From positions 2,020,821-2,084,820 of the forward strand of contig CBDBBO010000001.1 in NCBI GenBank assembly GCA_965203135.1: a stretch of DNA of 64,000 nt. The letters are read 5' to 3'. Both the position numbers and the translations under genes were made by a program. This document shows positions 17,142-24,000 of this stretch, piece by piece. How positions within the stretch are numbered: position 1 is the stretch's first letter; every line of letters starts with the position of its first letter. Origin of the DNA: CATOSD01 sp965203135. Lineage in GTDB: Bacteria > Chloroflexota > Dehalococcoidia > Lucifugimonadales > CATOSD01. The notes under the pieces are model-generated. The model did not search any database. It had not been told where the DNA came from and saw nothing but the letters and a program-made list of their open reading frames with translations.

Positions 17142-18494
17142 ATGGGTACTACCGAAACGTTGGCCAAGTGGATTGTCGAAACCTCATACGAGGACATCCC
17201 GCCCGCGGCCTACGACCAGGCCAAGAAGTCCATTCTGGACTATCTCGGCACCACGATTCTCGGCTCCACCACCAAGCTCGGCGGCATGATAGTCGACTAC
17301 ACGCAGGAACAGGGCGGCACGCCCCAGGCCCGCGTCATAGCCACCGACATCCGCACCACCAGCCCCAATGCCGCCTTCGCCAACGGCACTATGGGCCACG
17401 CCGACGACTATGACGACCTCGGTGGCGTCGGCGGTCACCCCGCCGTGGTTCTGACTCCAACCGCCCTCGCCCTCGGCGAGGAGTACGGCCTATCCGGCCG
17501 CGACATTCTCGCGGCGTGGGCCATCGGATACGAGGTTGGAACCCGTCTCAGCGACAACCTGCACCCGGATCGCGACTGGCACCCCACCGCCATCTTCGGC
17601 ACCATGGCCTCCGCCGTCGCCGCCAGCAAGCTGATGGGCCTGGACGCCGACCAGACGCGTATGGCGCTCGGCATCGCCGGCTCCGAGGCCGCCGGGCTTC
17701 GCCGCAACTTCGGCACCATGACCAAGCCGTTCCACCCGGGCAACGCCTCCCGCAGCGGCATCGTCGCCGCCAAGCTCGCCTCGCGCGGCTACACCGCCGA
17801 CCCCGACATCATCGAGGGCCGCCAGGGCTACGCCGACAACTTCGGCGGCGTCAAGTGTAACCTGCCCGCCGTAACCAAGTATCTCGGCCATCTCTACCTG
17901 CTCGAGGCCCAGGGAACGCGCATCAAGCCCTGGCCCTGCTGCGGCGGCAACCACCAGACTCTCACCGGCCTGATGGACCTCATCCAGGACGAAGAGATCA
18001 ACCCGGACGACGTGGACCACATCGAGTTCACCGGCCCCAGCGTCCCCTGCACGGGCGCGCTGCTGCGATCCGAGGTCAACGAGGGCCTGGAAGGCAAGTT
18101 CTGCCTCGCCTACAACATCGCCGCCGCCATTGTGGACCGCAAGGTGGACCTCAGCACCTTCACCGACGAGAGAGCCGACCGCGGCGACCTGCAGGATTTC
18201 ATGCAGAGGATCAGCGTGGCACGCAACCCCGACGTTGAGCTTCGCAACGAGCACATCGCCGACGGCAACCCCGAGGCGCGCGTAAAGATTCACATGCGTG
18301 ACGGCGGACTGCGCGACGTCGAGCTCGGCCCGGCGCTGCACCTCACCGGCGACGCCGTCGTCGACAAGTTCCGCGTCAACGCGGGCTTCGTCTTCGACCA
18401 GGAACGGGTCAGCGAGCCTATCCGCCTGGTCCAGAGCCTCGATGAGCTCGGCGAAGTCTCCGCGCTCATGGATACCGTCACGACCGCCGGCTAG
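17142..18494 (+). CDS. MmgE/PrpD family protein
   Basis: A 450-residue MmgE/PrpD protein, opening GTTETLAKWIVETSYEDIPP. Family landmarks: GTMGHADDYDDLGGVGGHPA (about residues 83-102, the metal-free active-site region of the PrpD group), AAGLRRNFGTMTKPFHPGNA and the later EGKFCLAYNIAAAIVDRKVD. IKPWPCCGGNHQT near residue 263 matches the usual FKxYPxCxxxH motif, with two adjacent cysteines here. It begins a same-strand run with a DRE-TIM lyase and split MaoC hydratase. A dehydratase or isomerase role on a branched acid would fit. It differs well from the family member at 5850. Confidence 0.88.
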   Translation: MGTTETLAKWIVETSYEDIPPAAYDQAKKSILDYLGTTILGSTTKLGGMIVDYTQEQGGTPQARVIATDIRTTSPNAAFANGTMGHADDYDDLGGVGGHPAVVLTPTALALGEEYGLSGRDILAAWAIGYEVGTRLSDNLHPDRDWHPTAIFGTMASAVAASKLMGLDADQTRMALGIAGSEAAGLRRNFGTMTKPFHPGNASRSGIVAAKLASRGYTADPDIIEGRQGYADNFGGVKCNLPAVTKYLGHLYLLEAQGTRIKPWPCCGGNHQTLTGLMDLIQDEEINPDDVDHIEFTGPSVPCTGALLRSEVNEGLEGKFCLAYNIAAAIVDRKVDLSTFTDERADRGDLQDFMQRISVARNPDVELRNEHIADGNPEARVKIHMRDGGLRDVELGPALHLTGDAVVDKFRVNAGFVFDQERVSEPIRLVQSLDELGEVSALMDTVTTAG

Positions 18495-18591
18495 ACCGGG
18501 TCCATACCGCTCTCCGTCCTGTCGCACGCACGGCAGCGGCGGGGGCGGGCGCAAAGAGAAAGCAAAGAGCAACCGAACTTAAGGAGGAGGA

Positions 18592-19785
18592 ATGGCCAGA
18601 GAGTATCCACAGATTACCTACACCGAAGAAGGAATGCGCGAGGGGATGCAGATCGAGGACGCAAACATCTCTGTCGACGACAAGGTGCGGCTCCTCGACG
18701 CTCTCGGTGAGACGGGCCTCAAGCGCATAGTTGTCGGCTCGTTCGTCAGCCCGCGCTACACGCCGCAGATGGCGCGAATCGACGAGATCATGGAGAAGTT
18801 CGTGCCCAAGGAGGGCGTCACCTACACCGCTCTCGCGCTCAACCAGCGCGGCATAGAGCGCGCCAGGGAGTACTCGCCCCCGCTCACCATCGAGCGCGGC
18901 GATGGCCGCCCGTCGCTCGGCTGCCACATGTGCGACGTATTCGTGCGACGCAACGCCAACCGCTCCCAGATGCAGGAGATGGAGGCGTGGCCCCGCATCA
19001 TCGCCATGGCCCAGGAGCAGGGCGCTACCGAGGCCGGAATCGGCACCAACGCCACCTTCGGCTCGAACTTCCTCGGCGACTTCAGCGTCGACCTCGTGAT
19101 GAAGTTCATGGAGAAGCAGCACGACCTCTGGGACGAAGTCGGCATCAAGGTCACCCAGGTCAGCGTCGGCGACCCCATGGGCTGGTGCCACCCGGCCAAG
19201 GTCGAGGAGATATTCACCCGCGTCAAGGAGCAGTGGCCGGACGTGACCAACTTCCGCGCCCACCTGCACAACAGCCGCGGCATGGCCCTTCCCTCGATGT
19301 ACGCCGCCATCAACGCTCTCGGCCCCGAAGACAGCCTCAGTCTCGACGGCACCATCGGCGGCTTCGGCGGCTGCCCCTACTGCGGCAACGGCCGCGCCAC
19401 GGGCATGGCCGCCACCGAAGACGCCATGCACATGATGGAGGGCATGGGTATCGACACTGGCGTCGACATGGACAAGCTGGTCGAGGCCGTCTGGATGGCA
19501 GAGGAGATACTGGGTCGCCAGCTCTGGGGCCACGTCTCCCGCGCCGGGGGCCGACCCACCGCCGAGCAGCTTTACGACCCCAACGCTCCCTTCGTGGAGA
19601 CGCTGGATCACGCCAGGCACTTCAAGCTCGGCCCGGACGCCTACGAAGGCCCGGACGCCATCTACCCCTGGCGCGAGCCTATCGCCAGCCCGTACCGCGA
19701 CCGCGTAGACCAGGGACTGCCCGCCTACGACGTCGACGGCGACTGGCCCTGGACGGAGGACTTCTTCCCCAAGCCCGGCTCCTAA
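18592..19785 (+). CDS. HMG-CoA lyase-like DRE-TIM metallolyase
   Basis: A 397-residue enzyme of the DRE-TIM barrel superfamily (HMG-CoA lyase, isopropylmalate and citramalate synthases). MREGMQIED (Arg16, Glu17, Gln20) matches the HMG-CoA lyase opening PRDGLQNE with Asp changed to Glu. FVSPRYTPQMA near residues 46-56 follows the lyase pattern, HLHNSRGMALP (His224, His226) holds the two metal histidines but has Asn where lyases usually have Asp, and GGCPYCGNG carries the loop cysteine Cys261. The C-terminus is about 90 residues longer than HMG-CoA lyase. It probably cleaves a 3-hydroxyacyl-CoA or forms the reverse bond. AAGGAGGAGG precedes ATG 18592. Confidence 0.82.
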   Translation: MAREYPQITYTEEGMREGMQIEDANISVDDKVRLLDALGETGLKRIVVGSFVSPRYTPQMARIDEIMEKFVPKEGVTYTALALNQRGIERAREYSPPLTIERGDGRPSLGCHMCDVFVRRNANRSQMQEMEAWPRIIAMAQEQGATEAGIGTNATFGSNFLGDFSVDLVMKFMEKQHDLWDEVGIKVTQVSVGDPMGWCHPAKVEEIFTRVKEQWPDVTNFRAHLHNSRGMALPSMYAAINALGPEDSLSLDGTIGGFGGCPYCGNGRATGMAATEDAMHMMEGMGIDTGVDMDKLVEAVWMAEEILGRQLWGHVSRAGGRPTAEQLYDPNAPFVETLDHARHFKLGPDAYEGPDAIYPWREPIASPYRDRVDQGLPAYDVDGDWPWTEDFFPKPGS

Positions 19786-19798
19786 GGCCGTGTCGCAA

Positions 19799-19840
19799 GT
19801 CCCTTCCCCCATCGAGGGGGAAGGCTGGGATGGGGGTGAA
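19799..19840 (+). repeat. dispersed hairpin repeat, copy 2
   Basis: GTCCCTTCCCCCATCGAGGG followed by the complementary arm and GCTGGGATGGGGGTGA. It lies inside the catabolic operon, between the lyase and MaoC genes. Confidence 0.8.
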
Positions 19841-19911
19841 CGTGGCAACACCTTCACCCTCACCCAACAAACCGTTACCAATCATCGACCGAAAGGAAGA
19901 ACTGAAACACC

Positions 19912-20493
19912 ATGTCTTGCGGAAAGAGCTTTCTGACAGACGAAATCAAAGCCCTCATCGGCGCAAAGAGCGAACGACGCCAGGCAAGCCTCTTCGAGAT
20001 TGAGAAAGAGGGCCTCCGCCGCTTCACCCAGGCCATCATGGACCCTGATCCGCGCTACTGGGACGAAGAGTTCGCCAAGTCCACCAAGTTCGGCGAAATC
20101 GTAACGCCGCCCATCTACTGCACCTACCTCAACCGCACCGCCCCAGGCACAACCGACCCCATCAGCCTCGCCTTCGATGCCGACCCGCTGTCGGACGGCA
20201 TTCGCGGCGTGCGTGACGCGTCGAGATCCGACGACGAGGGCGGGCTCCCGAACATACCTTACCCTCCCGAGCTGCCCGCCACGCTCAACGGCGGCAACGA
20301 GATCGAGGTATTCAAGTATCCCACCCTGGGCGACGTAATCTACGCGCAGTCGGAGATAGCCAACGTCCACGAGCGGGTCGGCCGGGCGGGAAGGCACATG
20401 CTCATCACCACCACCGAGACCAGGTACACCAATCAAGACGGCGACCTGCTGTGCATCACTCGCGCTACGGGGCTTCGAAGGGAAGGCTCCTAG
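19912..20493 (+). CDS. MaoC-like hydratase, N-terminal hot-dog subunit
   Basis: A 193-residue single hot-dog domain of the FAS1/MaoC dehydratase type. ALIGAKSERRQASLFEIEKE at the start and the segment MDPDPRYWDEEFAKSTKFGE, followed by IVTPPIYCTYLNR, match the N-terminal half of two-domain MaoC hydratases such as mesaconyl-CoA hydratase. There is no clear catalytic Asp-His pair; in two-domain relatives the N-terminal half is usually the non-catalytic, substrate-binding half. The partner half is encoded 21 bp downstream, so the active hydratase is probably a heterodimer. AAGGAAG precedes the ATG. Confidence 0.82.
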   Translation: MSCGKSFLTDEIKALIGAKSERRQASLFEIEKEGLRRFTQAIMDPDPRYWDEEFAKSTKFGEIVTPPIYCTYLNRTAPGTTDPISLAFDADPLSDGIRGVRDASRSDDEGGLPNIPYPPELPATLNGGNEIEVFKYPTLGDVIYAQSEIANVHERVGRAGRHMLITTTETRYTNQDGDLLCITRATGLRREGS

Positions 20494-20514
20494 CCGGATA
20501 AGGGAGATACGCCA

Positions 20515-21024
20515 ATGCCTGTAACTACGGCAGACGAGCTGAGGACCAAAGAGCAGCTCTACTACGACGACGTTGAGGTGGGTCAGGACCTGCCCTCACT
20601 CGAAATCGGCCCCATGACCACCGTCCACGCCTTCCGCTGGAGCGCGGCAATCGAGAACTGGCACAAAATTCACTACGACCAGGACTTCTCGGTGTACCAC
20701 GACGGCCTGCCAAACATCCTGATCCAGGGTTCCTGGAAGCAGAGCATCATGCCCCGCTACCTCAAGGACCTGTGCCTGCCCAACGGCTGGATGTGGAAAG
20801 TGTCGTTCCAGCACCGGGCCATGATAGTGCCCGGCGACCTCATTACGTGCTGGGCGAAGGTCACCGACAAGTACGAGAAGGAAGGACTGGGCTACCTCGA
20901 GCTCGATACGGGTATGAGACTGGACAGTGGCGTCGAGTCCTGTCCGGGAAGGGCCATCATAGTGCTGCCCATCCGCGGCGGCCGCGAGGTGCCCTACCCG
21001 TTCGTGCCGCCTTCCGAGGACTAG
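20515..21024 (+). CDS. MaoC-like hydratase, catalytic hot-dog subunit
   Basis: A 169-residue hot-dog protein. FRWSAAIENWHKIHYDQDFS (about residues 40-59) is the hydratase-2 type motif with its His and Asp, followed by the helix HDGLPNILIQGSWKQSIMPR and the strand region FQHRAMIVPGDLITCWAKVT. This is the C-terminal, catalytic half of the two-domain MaoC enzymes. It should add water across an enoyl-CoA double bond together with the upstream subunit. GGGAG stands 10 bases before ATG 20515. The order lyase, hydratase half, hydratase half resembles itaconate/mesaconate catabolism, where a CoA-transferase, a MaoC hydratase and a lyase act in turn. Confidence 0.85.
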   Translation: MPVTTADELRTKEQLYYDDVEVGQDLPSLEIGPMTTVHAFRWSAAIENWHKIHYDQDFSVYHDGLPNILIQGSWKQSIMPRYLKDLCLPNGWMWKVSFQHRAMIVPGDLITCWAKVTDKYEKEGLGYLELDTGMRLDSGVESCPGRAIIVLPIRGGREVPYPFVPPSED

Positions 21025-21097
21025 GTCGATCAGGCGCGGGCGCAACGCCCGCCTCTGCCGCGCCATCTTCATCACACGTAAGGAGTAAACATACACT

Positions 21098-21367
21098 ATG
21101 CGCTGGTTAGCGATTGGGACCGCGTCCGGCTGGGACGACCTGGACAAGTTCGGCGACGAGCTGAAGGCCACCAGCCAGTGGCGCCCCGACCCTCGAACAA
21201 CGATATCGACGGTTACCGCGCTCGAAGACGGCCGACTGCTCGCGGAGTGCCAGGGAGTGAGCAAGGAAGCGTTCGAGAAGTGGCTCGCGGACAAGGGATG
21301 GGAGGTCGAGTCCATCTCTGAGGTGTCGCACCTGGCCCGCTTCGGAAGCATCTGGCAAGTCCGCTAG
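21098..21367 (+). CDS. hypothetical small protein ending the catabolic operon
   Basis: An 89-residue soluble protein that I do not recognise. It appears to be a single small alpha/beta domain: MRWLAIGTASGWDDLDKFGD, a strand with TTISTVTALEDGRLLAEC, a helix SKEAFEKWLADKGW and a last strand HLARFGSIWQV. The layout resembles small ferredoxin-like folds used as substrate-binding or muconolactone-isomerase-like domains, but no catalytic motif is obvious. AAGGAG precedes ATG 21098. It is 73 bp behind the MaoC gene and 37 bp before a strong terminator, so it closes the operon and probably belongs to the same pathway. Confidence 0.65.
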   Translation: MRWLAIGTASGWDDLDKFGDELKATSQWRPDPRTTISTVTALEDGRLLAECQGVSKEAFEKWLADKGWEVESISEVSHLARFGSIWQVR

Positions 21368-21404
21368 GCGCCACGTTACCGTCTGACAACCGCAAGGAAG
21401 GAAA

Positions 21405-21443
21405 AGAGAAGGCCCGGGACGGCAATCGTCCCGGGCCTTCTCT
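21405..21443. terminator. bidirectional hairpin terminator
   Basis: Perfect 17-bp stem (AGAGAAGGCCCGGGACG with its complement) around the loop GCAAT. It lies between the convergent genes ending at 21367 (plus) and 21480 (minus). Confidence 0.85.
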
Positions 21444-21479
21444 GCGTCTATGGTCTGCCGTGCTGTGCTGCGCCCTCTC

Positions 21480-22442
21480 CTACCGCCGCTCGGATCCCCG
21501 TAGTCGCGGGTCGAGCACGTCGCGCAGCGCGTCGCCGAACAGGTTGGTGCCGAACACCGCCGCGCTGATGGCGATGCCAGGGAATATCGCCAGGTACGGG
21601 TGCGCCTCGAAGTAGCGCATCCCCTCGACGGAGAGCATGCGCCCCCAGGAGGCGATTTCGGGCGCCACGCCAATGCCCAGGAACGTCAGCGACGACTCCG
21701 TAAGGATGACACTGCCGATCTGCGCCGTCGAATAGACGATGAACAGCGCCGCGCAGTTCGGCATCAGGTGTCTGAAAATGCGGCGCAATGGCCGCGCGCC
21801 CACCGCTATGGACGCATCCATGTACTGCGTCGACATCACCGCCAAAGCCACGGAGCGAATCACTCGCGCGGTGCCCGGCACTATCGGGATGGCTATCGCG
21901 AACACTATCACGTTCAGGTTGCCCCAGTAGAACGAGCCGAACCCGAACGTGTAAAGCAGAGTGCTACCCTGGAGCACCGTAACGATTGTGAGGGCGAGAA
22001 TAAGACCCGGAAAGATGAACATCACGTCGAGCCATCTTTGGAGCAGCAGGTCCACCCAGCCCCGGAAGTAGGCGCTGGACAACCCCAGTATCGACCCCAC
22101 GATGGCTCCCAACGCCGTCGCCGTGAGTCCAACGTACATCGACAGGATAGCTCCGTTTATTATCCTGGAGTACATGTCCCGCCCGAAATTGTCCGTTCCC
22201 AGGTAGTGCTCCCAGCTCGGACCCTGAAGCGCGTTGAAAGGATCCGTCTCCAGAGGGTCGTACCGGTCTATCACAGGCGCGAAAATCGCTATCACAATGA
22301 ACAGCAGCAGTATCAGCCCGCCGGCCGCTCCCAGCGGCTTTCGTCGAGCGAAGTCCAGCAGCGCGCTCAGCCTCGAGCGCCTCTGCCTTCCCGCGAACAG
22401 GTCACGTGCCAACTCCTGGTCGGCTATGTTCTCTGTTGACAT
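21480..22442 (-). CDS. peptide/nickel-type ABC transporter permease (DppC/OppC family)
   Basis: A 320-residue inner-membrane permease with a cytoplasmic N-terminus (about 35 residues), the OppC_N segment LLILLFIVIAIFAPVIDRYD (about residues 42-61), and five more helices. TVLQGSTLLYTFG lies between helices 4 and 5. ESSLTFLGIGVAPEIASWGRM is the conserved OppC segment next to the EAA loop that contacts the ATPase. It starts 19 bp after the DppB gene and is the last gene of the binding protein-permease unit. No dppD or dppF follows; the next gene is convergent. Confidence 0.9.
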   Translation of the reverse strand: MSTENIADQELARDLFAGRQRRSRLSALLDFARRKPLGAAGGLILLLFIVIAIFAPVIDRYDPLETDPFNALQGPSWEHYLGTDNFGRDMYSRIINGAILSMYVGLTATALGAIVGSILGLSSAYFRGWVDLLLQRWLDVMFIFPGLILALTIVTVLQGSTLLYTFGFGSFYWGNLNVIVFAIAIPIVPGTARVIRSVALAVMSTQYMDASIAVGARPLRRIFRHLMPNCAALFIVYSTAQIGSVILTESSLTFLGIGVAPEIASWGRMLSVEGMRYFEAHPYLAIFPGIAISAAVFGTNLFGDALRDVLDPRLRGSERR

Positions 22443-22461
22443 CAGATCACCTAAGCGTAGA

Positions 22462-23424
22462 CTAACCCAGCCTAATTCTGGGGTCGAAGAATGCGTACGA
22501 AAGGTCGACCGCCAGGTTCACCAACAGCACGAAGATGGCGAAGACGAACACCAGCGCCTGCACGATTATGTAGTCGCGCCGGAAAATGGAATCCACCAAC
22601 AGCTTGCCCACACCCGGAATGATGAACAGCGTTTCCACGATGACCACGCCGGAGAAGAGCACCAGGAGCTCGATTCCGATGAGCGTGAGCACCGGCAGGA
22701 TCGCGTTCTTGAGCGCGTGCCTCCAGATGACCATCTGCTCGCGGAGGCCCTTGGCGCGCGCGGTGCGCACATAGTCCTCCCGCATCACCTCCAGCATACT
22801 GGAGCGCGTTATTCTCGCGCCGATGGCAGACAGTCTGTAACCGATGGCCAACGACGGGAATATGAGCCGCTGGAAGTTGAGCCATGGGTCCTGCCAGATG
22901 GGCTCGTACTCGAGCGGCGAGGTCCACCCGTAGTAGCGGAGCATGAAAAGGATGATCAGGATGGCAACGAAGAAGCTGGGTATGGAAAGACCCGCAAGCG
23001 TGAAGATGCGCAGGCCATAGTCTATCCACGTGTCCTGCTTGACCGCGGAAATTATGCCCGCGGGTAAGGCAATACCCAGTGAGGTAATCATCGCCAGTAT
23101 CAGGATGCTGAGACTGATTGGGTATCGGAGCTGGAACTCCTCCCACACCGGACGGTTGGTCCACAGAGCGTCGCCGAATTCGAAGCGAATGGCGTCCCAC
23201 ATCCAGGTCAGGTACTGAACGTAAAGGGGCTGATCGACGCCCAGTTGCGCGCGCAACTCCTGTAGCTGCGCTTCGTCCGCCTGTACGCCAAGCTCGCCAC
23301 TTCCCTCCAGCATGAGAGAGGCGATGTCTCCGGGCAGTATCCGCATCACCAGGAATACAAGCGTCACCGCTCCGATGAGTGTCGGAATCGCCAGCAGGAC
23401 ACGCCTTATGATGTACTCTTGCAT
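22462..23424 (-). CDS. peptide/nickel-type ABC transporter permease (DppB/OppB family)
   Basis: A 320-residue permease with the DppB opening MQEYIIRRVLLAIPTLIGAV, the TM1 segment and VFLVMRILPGD that follows. RARGLREQMVIWRHALKNAI-type coupling helix is present as RTARAKGLREQMVIWRHALK (about residues 217-236), the EAA loop. The final helices (VQALVFVFAIFVLLVNLAVDLSYAFFDPR) are typical. It is larger by a hydrophilic loop around residues 45-75 (EGSGELGVQADEAQLQELRA). With the DppC gene it forms the membrane channel; the ATPases must come from elsewhere. Confidence 0.92.
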   Translation of the reverse strand: MQEYIIRRVLLAIPTLIGAVTLVFLVMRILPGDIASLMLEGSGELGVQADEAQLQELRAQLGVDQPLYVQYLTWMWDAIRFEFGDALWTNRPVWEEFQLRYPISLSILILAMITSLGIALPAGIISAVKQDTWIDYGLRIFTLAGLSIPSFFVAILIILFMLRYYGWTSPLEYEPIWQDPWLNFQRLIFPSLAIGYRLSAIGARITRSSMLEVMREDYVRTARAKGLREQMVIWRHALKNAILPVLTLIGIELLVLFSGVVIVETLFIIPGVGKLLVDSIFRRDYIIVQALVFVFAIFVLLVNLAVDLSYAFFDPRIRLG

Positions 23425-23440
23425 TTGGCTTCACTCCACC

Positions 23441-23480
23441 GTCCCTTCTCCTCCGGGGAGAAGGTTAGGATGAGGGGGAG
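23441..23480 (+). repeat. dispersed hairpin repeat, copy 3 (diverged)
   Basis: GTCCCTTCTCCTCCGGGGAG with a matching arm, then AAGGTTAGGATGAGGGGGAG. Diverged from copies 1 and 6, but the layout is kept. It lies between the small membrane protein and the permease genes. Confidence 0.7.
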
Positions 23481-23538
23481 ACGGCTCGACTCGTTGCCAG
23501 GGCCCCGACCCTCTCATTGCATGGGAAACGAGGTCCAA

Positions 23539-23757
23539 TCAGAAGCGAGACTCCTCTCTCGACAGCAGTCCGAAAAGCCCACCAGCTATCGCTCCGACGA
23601 TAGGCAGGGCCCAGTTGGAAGTCTTCACCAGATTCACGTTCAGTTCGCTATATTCCACGAACAACAGCACCAGGCCAATGAAGACGGATATGAAAAAGCC
23701 GGCCCCGGCTCCCCCTAGAGCGAACACTATACCGTTGCCCAAGTTGACCGATTTCAC
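23539..23757 (-). CDS. small membrane protein in the ABC transporter unit
   Basis: A 72-residue protein of two predicted membrane helices. The first is about residues 8-30 (IVFALGGAGAGFFISVFIGLV and on) and the second about 47-64 (WALPIVGAIAGGLFGLL), with a short polar linker holding Asn and Lys. GTG 23757 is chosen because GGAGGG stands 5 bases upstream; the frame continues further but reads as a proline-rich stretch. It sits between the binding protein gene and the permeases on the same strand. I know no family for it. It may be an accessory of the transporter or simply an inserted gene. Confidence 0.6.
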   Translation of the reverse strand: MKSVNLGNGIVFALGGAGAGFFISVFIGLVLLFVEYSELNVNLVKTSNWALPIVGAIAGGLFGLLSREESRF

Positions 23758-23932
23758 CGCTGCCCTCCAATGCCGAAGCGTTCCAGTCCCCAGGCCGGGT
23801 GGTGGGGGACCTGGACACAAAGCATGACGATTGCCAGGCGAAAACCGGAAGTCGAGCCCTATGTGTCGCAGGACTCGCCCCCTCCGGTGCTCGCCGGGAA
23901 CCCGCCATGGGGTTGCGTACTATTTGGTTGTT

Positions 23933-23979
23933 AAGCCGAGCCTCACCACGGCTCTGAGGGCCACAGTGAGGCTCGGCTT
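23933..23979 (-). terminator. hairpin after the binding-protein gene
   Basis: Perfect 14-bp arms AAGCCGAGCCTCAC / GTGAGGCTCGGCTT with a 19-base loop, 21 bases past the stop of the binding protein gene. There is no long U-tract on the minus strand. It may attenuate transcription so that the lipoprotein is made in excess over the permeases. Confidence 0.6.
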
Positions 23980-24000
23980 TTCAAAGGCTCTTCTAGTTGC

